DNA of 64,000 nucleotides, taken from Methylococcales bacterium (GTDB lineage: Bacteria; Pseudomonadota; Gammaproteobacteria; Methylococcales; Methylomonadaceae). Location of the stretch: assembly GCA_030949405.1 (NCBI GenBank), contig JAUZSN010000002.1, forward strand, positions 2,280,553 through 2,344,552, in the 5' to 3' direction. Position numbers and translations under genes: made by a program. The stretch's first letter is position 1. Each line of letters opens with the position of its first letter. This document shows, piece after piece, positions 18,390 to 27,707 of the stretch. A model generated the notes under the pieces. The model saw nothing but the letters and a program-made list of their open reading frames with translations. It was not told the DNA's origin and did no database searches.

Positions 18390-19916
18390 ATGCTTGACCT
18401 TTCTTCCCATCATTCTAACTATAAAGATGATATTTTATCAGGCTTAACAGTCGCATTAGCCCTTGTACCAGAGGCGATTGCATTTGCTTTTGTTGCGGGT
18501 GTAAACCCCTTGGTTGGACTCTATGCCGCATTTATGGTTGGATTAATAACCGCTTGTTTTGGCGGTCGTCCAGGAATGATTTCGGGAGCGACAGGGGCAT
18601 TAGCGGTTGTTATGGTTGAATTAGTTGCGCATCATGGGGTTGAGTATTTATTTGCAGCGGTTGTGTTAATGGGGATTATTCAAGTCACAGCGGGACTTTT
18701 ACGTTTAGGAAAATTTATTCGTATGGTCCCTCATCCTGTTATGCTTGGCTTTGTCAATGGCTTGGCTATTGTGATTTTTTTAGCGCAATTACAAAGCTTT
18801 CAAGTAAAAGATGCCAATGGTGTTATGACGTGGATAGAGGGCGAGCCGTTATATCTTTTATTAGGACTCGTTATTTTAACCATGGCTATTATCCATTTTT
18901 TACCTAAATTAACCCGTATTATTCCTTCCTCATTAGCTGCTATTTTGGTCGTCACGGGTTTAGTGATTGCATTAAAATTAGAGGTTAATACCGTAGGTGA
19001 TTTAGCGTCAATCGCAGGCGGTTTGCCGACCTTTCATTTACCTGCCGTCGCCTTAAATTTAGAAACGCTTCTCATTGTGCTGCCCTATTCTTTCATTTTT
19101 GCAGCGATTGGTTTAATTGAGTCCTTATTAACCTTGCAACTGGTTGATGAAATTACTGAAACACGCGGTAAAGGTAATAAAGAGTGTGTTGCACAAGGGG
19201 CTGCAAATATTGTCACAGGTTTTTTTGGCGGTATGGGAGGCTGTGCCATGATTGGGCAAAGTATGATTAATATTAATTCAGGGGGATTTGGACGTTTATC
19301 AGGAATTTCAGCCGCTTTATTTTTACTTAGTTTTATTTTATTTGGGTCTAATTTAATTGAAATGATTCCTGTTGCCGCCTTAGTTGGGGTGATGTTTATT
19401 GTGGTGATTGGAACATTTGAATGGTCAAGTCTTAGAATTTTGAAAAAGATTCCTCGTTCAGATGCCTTTGTTATTATTCTTGTTTCGGGCGTAACAGTTG
19501 TCTCTGATTTAGCCATTGCGGTTATTATTGGCGTTATTGTTTCGGCCTTAGTCTTTGCGTGGAAAGCGGCACAGCAAATGAATGCAAAAACCTATACCAA
19601 TGAGGCGGGTTTTTTAGTTTATGAGCTGCATGGGCCTTTATTTTTTGGATCAATTCATAGCTTTAATAATCTTTTTAATGCTAAAAATGATCCTGATGAG
19701 GTTATTATTGATTTTCGCTATACTCATGTTCATGATCATTCAGGTTTGGAAGCGATTGATGCTCTTGCTGAACGTTATCATAAGCAGGAGAAAAAATTAC
19801 ACTTAGTACACTTAAGCCCTGAGTGTTCGCAATTGTTAGGACAAGCAGGTGATATGGTCGTGGCTAATGTGAGTGAAGACCCCCATTATCATGTGGCAAC
19901 AGATCGATTGGCTTAA
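18390..19916 (+). CDS. SulP family anion transporter with STAS domain
   Basis: SulP proteins carry sulfate, bicarbonate or other anions across the inner membrane. The 508-residue protein has many hydrophobic helices with family motifs [36 protein letters not shown] and [22 protein letters not shown], and a cytoplasmic STAS domain at the end (about residues 405-495; [23 protein letters not shown]). The substrate is unknown; some SulP members beside carbonic anhydrase genes move bicarbonate, but here the carbonic anhydrase is 11 kb away. Single gene, followed by the broken TPR/SGNH gene on the other strand. Confidence 0.9.
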   Translation: MLDLSSHHSNYKDDILSGLTVALALVPEAIAFAFVAGVNPLVGLYAAFMVGLITACFGGRPGMISGATGALAVVMVELVAHHGVEYLFAAVVLMGIIQVTAGLLRLGKFIRMVPHPVMLGFVNGLAIVIFLAQLQSFQVKDANGVMTWIEGEPLYLLLGLVILTMAIIHFLPKLTRIIPSSLAAILVVTGLVIALKLEVNTVGDLASIAGGLPTFHLPAVALNLETLLIVLPYSFIFAAIGLIESLLTLQLVDEITETRGKGNKECVAQGAANIVTGFFGGMGGCAMIGQSMININSGGFGRLSGISAALFLLSFILFGSNLIEMIPVAALVGVMFIVVIGTFEWSSLRILKKIPRSDAFVIILVSGVTVVSDLAIAVIIGVIVSALVFAWKAAQQMNAKTYTNEAGFLVYELHGPLFFGSIHSFNNLFNAKNDPDEVIIDFRYTHVHDHSGLEAIDALAERYHKQEKKLHLVHLSPECSQLLGQAGDMVVANVSEDPHYHVATDRLA

Positions 19917-19977
19917 TTAACAAGTAGGGTAAGTTGGAGATGCGAGGCATTGCGTCTCCACTATTATTTGTCATTTT

Positions 19978-20241
19978 TTAAGGATGATGCAACCATTGTT
20001 GGGCTTGTTTATAAAAACCAGGCTTTAAATGATGAGAGTCGATATGCCATTTTTGATTACTTTTTCCCTCTTTATCCACGGTTGCTGAGTACACATCCAA
20101 AAACAGCCAGTCTTTTTGGAGTGTATGAAATTTTAAACGTTGATTGACCATCTTAATCATACTATAAAAATAATCCGTGTTATTCATTGACGTTTCAATA
20201 TTTTTTATATCATTAGGGGCAGGGATACCTTGAATAATAAT
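19978..20241 (-). pseudogene. C-terminal fragment of the interrupted TPR/SGNH-like gene
   Basis: This 88-codon piece is the displaced 3' end of the gene that starts at 24770. It reads IIIQGIPAPNDIKNIE, continues in frame through the downstream ATG at 20187 and ends after KQAQQWLHHP. IIIQGIPAPN is the sort of strand-plus-loop segment seen late in SGNH-hydrolase-like domains, and the final HID-like part (WHIDSHHLKPG) resembles the catalytic His/Asp region. Removing the insert block 20245-22604 and one copy of the duplicated AGT restores one open frame of about 809 codons. The fragment has no promoter of its own that I can see. Confidence 0.8.
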
Positions 20242-20271
20242 AGTAGACTTGTTCTTTAAGAAGAAGTTAAT

Positions 20272-21388
20272 AGACTTGTTCTTTAAGAAGAAGTTAATAT
20301 ATCATGTTAAAATTCCATAGGATAGCCGCTAAAAAAGAAAATAAATCTTTTACACCTTCTTTTTTATTTCTAAACTTGTCAACTAGACATCTATATCTTT
20401 TCATTCCACCGATTACATGCTCAACAATGACTCTTTCACGACTCATCTCTTTGTTTTCTTTTTTTTGTTTTTCAGTTAATGTTGGGTTTGGATTATGCTT
20501 AGATTTATTTGGTTTTTTATGAGGAATATTTACCGAATTAGTTTTATATTCATTATTAAACCCCAAATAACCTAAATCAATAAATATATTAAAATTACTA
20601 AACCAATTTAATTCTGGATTAAATTCTTTTTAAACATTCCATAATCATGATTTTTACACGGAAAACTAACCCCAATATATAAAATTAAATGACCTAAAGA
20701 AGCTATAGTGGTATTTTTAATTGTATGCTGTTTTTTTACCACTGTAAAATTCATTTTGTTCTTCATAGTCACTAGGGCGTTGTACAGCACGCTCTGTAGC
20801 ATCTATTATCAATGTTTGAACTCCGCCAAAAGCCTGCTGCATTTCTTCAGGGGTTGAAAAACTTGTTGCAGGTAAAACATTAAATATATCTAACGTCTTT
20901 ATTAAAATTGGAAATAATTTGTATACATGAGTATGAGCGCATGATTTATTCATATTAAAAGAAAACCCTAAGTGATCGAAAGTAGAATAACACTTCATAT
21001 AATTTAATATAAATAATAATTTGTCTGCGGGTGTTTTTAATGTGCTATCTAAACCACTACCGTATTTTCTTTCTTTATTTTCATGTTTTTCTTTTTGATC
21101 TTCAATAAGGGTCTTTTCAAATAGAGATAATAGTAAAATAAAATGTTCTGTTTTTAATCCTGTTAAAGCTCTTAACTGTCTATCATCATAAATTCTTGGT
21201 AAAATTTCTTTTATTTTCATGTTATACTTTGATTTTTATTTTTTATAGAAATTTATTATAAAGCTTATTTATTATTTTTAATAATTTAATTTAAAGTTTA
21301 TTTATTAGGCTGTATCAACTGATTGTGAATGTTATCAAGTATATATAAGCAATTGATTTTAATATATTTTATTTAGAAGAACAAGTCT
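20272..21388 (-). mobile_element. IS5-family-like insertion sequence copy A, nested in copy B
   Basis: This complete 1117-bp copy has AGACTTGTTCTT at 20272 and the complementary end at 21388, and is flanked by AAT duplications (20269-20271 and 21389-21391). AAT is positions 25-27 of copy B, so copy A jumped into the end of an older copy. The transposase is on the minus strand and carries two frame problems: a run of seven A near 20739 and a one-base deletion near 20630 relative to copy B. Confidence 0.88.
20294..21220 (-). pseudogene. transposase of copy A (frameshifted)
   Basis: The transposase begins at an ATG at 21220 (KIKEILPRIYDDRQLRALTG, a helix-turn-helix type N-terminus) and would be about 308 residues. 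Its DDE residues are in LIIDATERA, in IDLGYLGF (encoded just upstream of 20566) and in VIVEHVIGGMKRYR. The frame is lost at the A-run near 20739, where GKK is followed by TAYN and stop, and again at a five-T run (20626-20631) that has six T in copy B. The parts are 20717-21220, about 20608-20740 and 20294-20566. Sequence of the DDE_Tnp_4 type is inferred by pattern. Confidence 0.8.
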
Positions 21389-22436
21389 AATATATCATGT
21401 TAAAATTCCATAGGATAGCCGCTAAAAAAGAAAATAAATCTTTTACACCTTCTTTTTTATTTCTAAACTTGTCAACTAGGCATCTATATCTTTTCATTCC
21501 ACCGATTACATGCTCAACAATGACTCTTTCACGACTCATCTCTTTGTTTTCTTTTTTTTGATTTTCTGTTAATGTTGGGTTTGGATTATGCTTAGATTTA
21601 TTTGGTTTTTTATGAGGAATATTTACCGAATTAGTTTTATATTCATTATTAAACCCCAAATAACCTAAATCAATAAATATATTAAAATTACGGCTACCAA
21701 CTTAAGACGGGACATCCAGTAAAATCAACTACTGCACGATTGTTGATTTTCCTCACTTTGTAAATATTGGGGATTTAAAACTGTCCCGCCTTAAGTTGGT
21801 AGCCAAAATTACTAAACCAATTTAATTCTGGATTAAATTCTTTTTTAAACATTCCATAATCATGATTTTTACCTGGAAAACTAACCCCAATATATAAAAT
21901 TAAATGACCTAAAGAAGCTATAGTGGTATTTTTAATTGTATGCTGTTTTTTTTACCACTGTAAAATTCATTTTGTTCTTCATAGTCACTAGGGCGTTGTA
22001 CAGCACGCTCTGTAGCATCTATTATCAATGTTTGAACTCCGCCAAAAGCCTGCTGCATTTCTTCAGGGGTTGAAAAACTTGTTGCAGGTAAAACATTAAA
22101 TATATCTAACGTCTTTATTAAAATTGGAAATAATTTGTATACATGAGTATGGGCGCATGATTTATTCATATTAAAAGAAAACCCTAAGTGATCGAAAGTA
22201 GAATAGCACTTCATATAATTTAATATAAATAATAATTTGTCTGCGGGTGTTTTTAATGTGCTATCTAAACCACTACCGTATTTTCTTTCTTTATTTTCAT
22301 GTTTTTCTTTTTGATCTTCAATAAGGGTCTTTTCAAATAGAGATAATAGTAAAATAAAATGTTCTGTTTTTAATCCTGTTAAAGCTCTTAACTGTCTATC
22401 ATCATAAATTCTTGGTAAAATTTCTTTTATTTTCAT
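21387..22436 (-). pseudogene. transposase of copy B (frameshift site and MITE insertion)
   Basis: It is nearly identical to copy A. The first part runs from the ATG at 22436 to an eight-A run near 21952, where the frame ends as GKKNSIQLKIPL. The next part is open through GMFKKEFNPELNWFSNF. The 113-bp MITE at 21692-21804 then breaks the frame just before the IDLGYLGF region, and the last part is 21387-21659. The A7/A8 difference between the copies suggests either programmed slippage or ordinary decay. Confidence 0.75.
21692..21804. mobile_element. 113-bp MITE inserted in the transposase of copy B
   Basis: The ends are near-perfect inverted repeats: GGCTACCAACTTAAGACGGG at 21692 and its complement ending at 21804 (one mismatch in the arm). 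An exact 8-bp duplication AAAATTAC flanks it (21684-21691 and 21805-21812), and the uninterrupted sequence is seen in copy A, which proves the insertion point. The 69-base centre has no coding capacity. The same end begins an IS at 63799, so this is probably a non-autonomous derivative of that element. Confidence 0.9.
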
Positions 22437-22604
22437 GTTATACTTTGATTTTTATTTTTTATAGAAATTTATTATAAAGCTTATTTATTATTTTTAATAA
22501 TTTAATTTAAAGTTTATTTATTAGGCTGTATCAACTGATTGTGAATGTTATCAAGTATATATAAGCAATTGATTTTAATATATTTTATTTAGAAGAACAA
22601 GTCT

Positions 22605-24770
22605 AGTGTTATGCCCTGATTCTTTAAGGTTAGTTTCTAGCCAATCTAAATAACCTGTTACGGTTTTTTCAATTAAAACGGTGTAACAACAGCCTTGTTT
22701 TTTTGCAGCAACCCAAATGCCTTCATCAAAGCGGCAATCAATTTCTCCGATTGTAAATAATAGGGGCGTAGGGATAGGGATAATCGTTAAATATTGTACT
22801 ATTTTGTTTTTCATTGGATGAGATGATGTTTGTGCTAAATGCCACATTTTTACCCCCGGTATCCAATAAGCCTGGCAATGATAATCCTGTTGATTCACGT
22901 TCAACCTTGTGCGGTGTATAGCAAGACAGTGAGATTCACCCATAATGGCAAGAGGGGGAAACTGCTGATTCTTCCATTCTTCCATTCTTCCATTCTTCCA
23001 CCAGCGTAGTAGATTATCTAAATAAGTCACGTATACTTTAGTGCTTTTAAATTTTTTGACCGCTGGTTTAGAAAAAATAGAGGAGGATTTTTGTAAATAA
23101 TTAGTGGATAATGAATGATCTCCCCTTAAATAATGGTTAATAGATAATGCAAAAGCATAGCTTTCATCTGTTGGGTTTAATGTAAACGCTCTTAAATAAC
23201 AGTCATTGGCATCCGTTAAACGATTTTTTTCTTGAAAAATACTGCCTAGAATGGCATGAATTTTTTCAAAATGCAGGTGATTTTTCAAAACAGTATGACA
23301 GTATGTTTCTACTTTGTTTGAAAATCCTTGTTTGATAAAAATAGCAATCAGAAGTGCGTGAGAATTTTGGTGAGAGTCATCTATTTTAAGCGCTTTAGTT
23401 GCCATGTCCTCTGCTTCAGGGTAACGTTTTAAGTGATTTAACGCCACCCCTTTATTAACAATAAAGTCTATTCTATTGGGTTCAAGAGACGTTGCTTTTT
23501 CGAAATAACTAAGGGCATCTTTCCAGTTTTCATCATCAATAACCATTCCTCCTAAGTTATTCAGTGTTTCTACTTGCTCAGGATGATGGTTTAATACGGA
23601 TTGATAGATGATTTTCGCTTTTTCTAATTCACTATTTTGTTGGTAAGCCGTTGCTAAATTAACTTTCCCCGCTATATTTTCAGGGGCTAATTGAATGGCT
23701 TTTTCTAAAATGACAATGGCAGTTTGCGTTTCCTCATTAAGTCGTAACAACTCACCTAAATTAACCATAAAATTAACGTTATCTACATCATAGGAGAGTG
23801 CTTTTTGTAATGTTTTAATCGCCGTAGGAAAATTCTTATTTTCTTTATGTAAACCAGAAACAACAGGGTATAAAGGGGTTAAATGGGGTTTAACTATTAA
23901 TGCTGTTTCAAAAAAAGATAAGGCTTCTTTTTTGTTACCTTCCTTTAAATAAATCTGCCCTAAAATAGCAGAGGCTTCTGCATAGTTAGGTTGTTGTTCC
24001 AATGCTTTTTGACATAACTGTTTTGCGGGTTTTATTTTATTCATCGCCAGTAAAACGGTTGCAAACAATAATGTATTTTCTGCGCTTTCACTGTCTTTGT
24101 TATAAAGTTGTGTAGCAATGTCTGACGCTTGTTGAATATGTTGTTGTCGAAGAAGTAAGCGAACTTGGTTACGTTGTACGACAGGTAAATCAGGGGCAAT
24201 CGTTAATGCTTTATTTAAGGCTGTCCATGCGTCCGTCGGCTTTTTTTCTGAGTGATAACAATGGGCTAAATGTGCATAAGCCGTTGCATCATTTGGATGG
24301 TTAATTAATAGTGATTGTAATGCTTCAATCGCCTCTAAATAACGACCCTGTTCACGGAAATTAATGGCTGAGTGATAGCTATTCATTAAACTTGTCGTGG
24401 TTGTCTCTGAATGAGAGGCGAGTAATTCTGTTAATTCATCAATTTTATTTCCAGATAATCCCTTTTCTTTTCCTTGCGTTAATATTTTACTGGCTAATGC
24501 AAATTGCTGTGTTTTAATTAAGGTTTCTATATAACTTAACCAAAACTGGACTTGATTGGGATTGGTCTCTAATGCCTGTTTAAAAAGAAATAACGCCTTA
24601 GTTGTTTGATTGAGAGATAGATTTAAAATGCCTAAGTTATGATTAGCATCGGCATGAGTCGGTTGTTTTTGTAAAATAGCCTGATAAAGCTCTTTGGCTT
24701 CGGTTAATTTGCTAGCTTGATGAAAGTGAATAGCCTGTTGTAACGCTTGTTCTAAGGTAAATGTTGGCAT
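22605..24770 (-). pseudogene. TPR-repeat protein with SGNH-like C-terminal domain, 5' part of an interrupted gene
   Basis: The visible 722 codons begin with FTLEQALQQAIHFHQASKLTEAKELYQAILQKQP and hold about fifteen tetratricopeptide repeats (34-residue helix pairs such as ALSFFETALIVKPHLTPLYPV). A second domain starts near residue 605 with FPPLAIMGESHCLA, which looks like the GDSH-type block I of SGNH hydrolases, and continues with FTIGEIDCRFDEG. The insertion falls inside this domain after ESGHNT; translation now adds RLVLLNKIY from the IS end. The remaining 87 residues are at 19978-20241. An eight-base unit repeated four times (22968-22999) lies at the TPR/SGNH junction. TPR/SGNH proteins are often tied to surface polysaccharide or pilus modification; the function here is unknown. 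Confidence 0.85.
22968..22999. repeat. octanucleotide tandem repeat (ATTCTTCC x4) inside the TPR/SGNH gene
   Basis: Four exact copies of ATTCTTCC lie in tandem in the coding region and encode the low-complexity WKNGRMEEWKN between the TPR array and the SGNH-like domain. Because the unit is eight bases, gain or loss of one copy would shift the frame. With four copies the frame is open. Confidence 0.85.
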
Positions 24771-24823
24771 TGAAATAATGTTTAATTATTAAATATAAAA
24801 ATGATTTTCGGATAAACAGTAAT

Positions 24824-26407
24824 TTAACCAAAATTCAATTTAGCTTCCAAATCATTACGTGAATCCGCATTGACTAAGGCTTCTTCCAAACTAATTTTAT
24901 CGGATTTAAATAAATCAAAGAGGGCATCATCAAATGTTTTCATGCCCTTTGTTCCACTGGTTGCCATAGCATCTTTAATTTCATTTAATTCGCCTTTGAG
25001 AATCAGGGTTGCAATATGAGGTGTGTTAATCATATTTTCAATCGCCGCACAGCGTCCCCCCGTTTTTGTTTTAACAAGACGTTGAGAAACCACGGCATTT
25101 AAATTGCCCGCAATATCCATAAATAACTGCTTATGGCGTGATTGAGGAAACATGTTAACGATACGTTCCATCGCTTGGTTGGCATTATTGGCGTGCATCG
25201 TTGAAATACATAAATGCCCCGTATTGGCTAACTCTAATCCTGCTTCCATCGTTTCTTCATCACGAATCTCACCAATTAAAATGACATCGGGGGCTTCACG
25301 TAAAGAGGCTTTTAACGCTTTTGCATACGATGCGGTATCAACACCGACTTCTCGTTGATTAACAATCGACATGAGGTTAGGGTGAGAAAATTCAACAGGA
25401 TCTTCGATTGTTAAAATATGACCTGGGGAGTTTGCATTACGATGGTTAATCATTGCGGCTAAGGTCGTTGACTTTCCTGAACCTGTTCCGCCGACCATTA
25501 ATAATAACCCTCGCTTTGCCATAATTAATTCGGTTAATATCGGAGGCAAATTTAATTGTTCAGCCGTTGGAATTTCCGATGGAATTAAACGCATGACTAG
25601 ACCTACGGTACGTCGCTGATAAAACGCATTGGCTCGAAAACGCGCACTGCCATCAGGCATGGCTATGGCAAAGTCTAAATCTTTGGTTCTTTCAAATTCT
25701 TCGATTTGCTCATCATTCATAAGCCCTAATGTTCCAGAACGGGTCATTTCTGGGGTTAATAAATAATTATCGAGGGGGATAGCTGTGCCTGATACTTTGG
25801 CTTTTACCTTTGACGCTACGGTTAAAAATAAATCAGACCCATCAATTTCAACCATTTTTTTAAGATAGGCTAAAACGTCTAGCTTACCTTCAGGGGCTTT
25901 TCCTAAGACTTGATAGGACTCGGATTCTTTTTCAGGTTCAGCGGGTTTTTTTTCCTCCTCCTCTTCTTCATCAGATGCTGACATACCTAAATCTAAAAAA
26001 CCATCTTCATCTTCCTGATCTTCTGTTTTTTCAGGCGGTTCTTCAGCTTTAACGTCGGGTTCTTCCGATTTAACAGCCGCCTCTTCAGGGAGAACCTTAG
26101 ATTCAGGTTTTTTAGGCGAAACAATCATTTCTAAGGTACTGCCTTTGATTGTTATTTTAAGATGAAAATGATGCTTATCTTCCATGATATAGGTCGATTC
26201 TAACGATTTATTTTTAATTAAATCCTGCTTTTCATCGGCGCTAATGAGCGTAAAAATAGTCTTTTGAATAACTTTATTATCCAATAAGTTTTTTCCAATA
26301 TTTTTACTTTGACCTGCAATGTTTAAAAAGGGGGAGGCGTTTGTTTTAAAGGTCAAACTATCACCATTTTTTTCGATCATTAATTTTAAATAAGCACTTA
26401 TATCCAT
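24824..26407 (-). CDS. PilT/PilU-type pilus retraction ATPase with duplicated N-terminal domain
   Basis: Retraction ATPases power depolymerisation of type IV pili at the inner membrane. In this 527-residue protein a full PilT/PilU unit starts at about residue 180 (LDVLAYLKKMVEIDGSDLFLTVASK) and has Walker A GGTGSGKSTT, IEDPVEF, the Asp box LREAPDVILIGEIRDEET and the His box TGHLCISTMHANNA. Residues 1-100 look like a second, diverged copy of the same N-terminal domain (DISAYLKLMIEKNGDSLTFKT). An acidic and Pro-rich linker (about 105-175, many E and D) joins them. PilU is usually about 380 residues, so the extra 150 residues are unusual. It lies 56 bases downstream of a second PilT/PilU gene on the same strand. 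Confidence 0.9.
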   Translation of the reverse strand: MDISAYLKLMIEKNGDSLTFKTNASPFLNIAGQSKNIGKNLLDNKVIQKTIFTLISADEKQDLIKNKSLESTYIMEDKHHFHLKITIKGSTLEMIVSPKKPESKVLPEEAAVKSEEPDVKAEEPPEKTEDQEDEDGFLDLGMSASDEEEEEEKKPAEPEKESESYQVLGKAPEGKLDVLAYLKKMVEIDGSDLFLTVASKVKAKVSGTAIPLDNYLLTPEMTRSGTLGLMNDEQIEEFERTKDLDFAIAMPDGSARFRANAFYQRRTVGLVMRLIPSEIPTAEQLNLPPILTELIMAKRGLLLMVGGTGSGKSTTLAAMINHRNANSPGHILTIEDPVEFSHPNLMSIVNQREVGVDTASYAKALKASLREAPDVILIGEIRDEETMEAGLELANTGHLCISTMHANNANQAMERIVNMFPQSRHKQLFMDIAGNLNAVVSQRLVKTKTGGRCAAIENMINTPHIATLILKGELNEIKDAMATSGTKGMKTFDDALFDLFKSDKISLEEALVNADSRNDLEAKLNFG

Positions 26408-26462
26408 ATTTTTAATAGGCCCTGAGTTAGTTTAAAAAATTTAAGATTGACGGATGAAAATT

Positions 26463-27614
26463 TTAATTATTTTCATTCTCTTCATCCTCTTCTTCGGTTG
26501 ATTCAAGTGAAAAGCCGCCATCGCCTAATCCCGCTCCCCCATCTAGTTTTATAGCGAGTCTTAACTCATTAGCCGAATCTGCATTTTTTAAAGCTTCATC
26601 TTCGCTAATTTTTCCTTCTTTAAAGAGATTAAATAAGGCGAGATCAAAGGTTTGCATCCCTAACTCTTTTGATTTGGCCATAATCGGTTTAATACCTGAA
26701 ATATCACCTTTGGCAATTAAATCTTGAATAAGTGGAGTGTTAATTAAAATTTCAATGGCCGCACAACGCCCACCACTCACGGTTTTAATTAATCGTTGTG
26801 AAATAATTGCCCGTAAATTAATCGCTAAATCTTGCATTAGCTTTAATTGGGTTTCTGTTGAGAAAAAACCTAAAATACGGTCAACGGCTTGGTTTGCATT
26901 ATTTGCATGAAGGGTGGCCATCGCTAAATGACCCGTTTGTGCAAATTCCATTCCAAAATTCATAATTTCTGCATCACGGATTTCACCTAATAAAATAACA
27001 TCAGGGGCTTGGCGTAGCGTATTATGCAAAGCGGCTTCCCAACTTTCGGTATCAACACCGACTTCACGCTGCATGATGATGCAATTTTTATGAGGGTGAA
27101 CATATTCAATCGGGTCTTCAATCGTAATGATATGGCCATAACTGTGAGCATTACGGTGGTCAATCAGGGCGGCCATTGTGGTTGATTTACCCGAACCTGT
27201 TCCGCCCACCATGACAATTAAACCATTTTTTGCCATGATAATATCTTTTAAAATAACGGGAAGGCCTAATTTATCAAAATTAGGCACTTCAGCGGCGATA
27301 ACCCGCATCACCATCCCTTGACAGCCTTGTTGTACAAAAGCATTGACTCGATAGCGTCCTAATCCTCCTGGGGCAACGGCAAAATTACACTCTTGTGTTT
27401 CTTCAAATTGTTTCAATTGCTTATCATTCATTATACATTGCGTAAATGATTTAGAATCTTCGCTGGATAAAGCCTGTTTCGTGACCGGGGTCATTTTGCC
27501 TTTAATTTTCATCGCAGGGGGAAAGCCTGCGGTAATAAATAAATCTGAACCATCTTTGGTGTGCATTGCTTTCAGCAGCTTAAGCATGATTGCCATTGCC
27601 TTCTCTCTTTCCAT
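26463..27614 (-). CDS. pilU: PilT/PilU-type pilus retraction ATPase
   Basis: The 383-residue protein has the PilT/PilU N-terminal domain (MAIMLKLLKAMHTKDGSDLFITAGFPPAMK), Walker A GGTGSGKSTT, the Asp box LRQAPDVILLGEIRDAE and the His box TGHLAMATLHANNA, and ends with an acidic tail. Such acidic C-terminal extensions are typical of PilU more than PilT, so the symbol is a best guess. The upstream in-frame start at 27719 is rejected; the ATG at 27614 has AGAGGT as ribosome-binding site. It is divergent from the PP-loop gene. No other pilus gene is nearby. Confidence 0.88.
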   Translation of the reverse strand: MEREKAMAIMLKLLKAMHTKDGSDLFITAGFPPAMKIKGKMTPVTKQALSSEDSKSFTQCIMNDKQLKQFEETQECNFAVAPGGLGRYRVNAFVQQGCQGMVMRVIAAEVPNFDKLGLPVILKDIIMAKNGLIVMVGGTGSGKSTTMAALIDHRNAHSYGHIITIEDPIEYVHPHKNCIIMQREVGVDTESWEAALHNTLRQAPDVILLGEIRDAEIMNFGMEFAQTGHLAMATLHANNANQAVDRILGFFSTETQLKLMQDLAINLRAIISQRLIKTVSGGRCAAIEILINTPLIQDLIAKGDISGIKPIMAKSKELGMQTFDLALFNLFKEGKISEDEALKNADSANELRLAIKLDGGAGLGDGGFSLESTEEEDEENENN

Positions 27615-27675
27615 GTTTACCTCTTTATTTTGTAAAAGTTGACCTGATAGTTTTATTTGGATGCGTATAAGTGTA

Positions 27676-27681
27676 TATAAT
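27676..27681 (+). promoter_or_regulatory. -10 element before the PP-loop protein gene
   Basis: A TATAAT lies 27 bases before the ATG at 27708. The -35 region is weak. It is placed inside the divergent spacer to the pilU-type gene and would drive the 27708-31343 operon. Confidence 0.4.
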
Positions 27682-27707
27682 ACGCTCTTTTCTAAGTTTA
27701 AATCTAA

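Larger units (their letters stand above)
20245..22604 (-). mobile_element. IS5-family-like insertion sequence copy B, itself carrying copy A and a MITE
   Basis: The outer ends are AGACTTGTTCTT at 20245 and its complement AAGAACAAGTCT ending at 22604, flanked on both sides by the target duplication AGT (20242-20244 and 22605-22607). Its first 27 bases (20245-20271) are separated from the rest (21392-22604) by copy A. Its transposase lies on the minus strand and is broken by a 113-bp MITE at 21692-21804. Without the two nested insertions and their duplications it measures 1119 bp against 1117 bp for copy A, the difference being two one-base indels. The duplications AGT and AAT fit an ANT target rule, which I recall for the ISL2 group of IS5. 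Confidence 0.85.

Noticed and set aside
20245-22604. A simple head-to-tail tandem dimer of the IS, with a 27-bp duplicated end
   Set aside because: The 27-bp duplicate is explained exactly by insertion of copy A into copy B at base 24 with a 3-bp AAT duplication, and the lengths of both copies then agree to the two observed indels.
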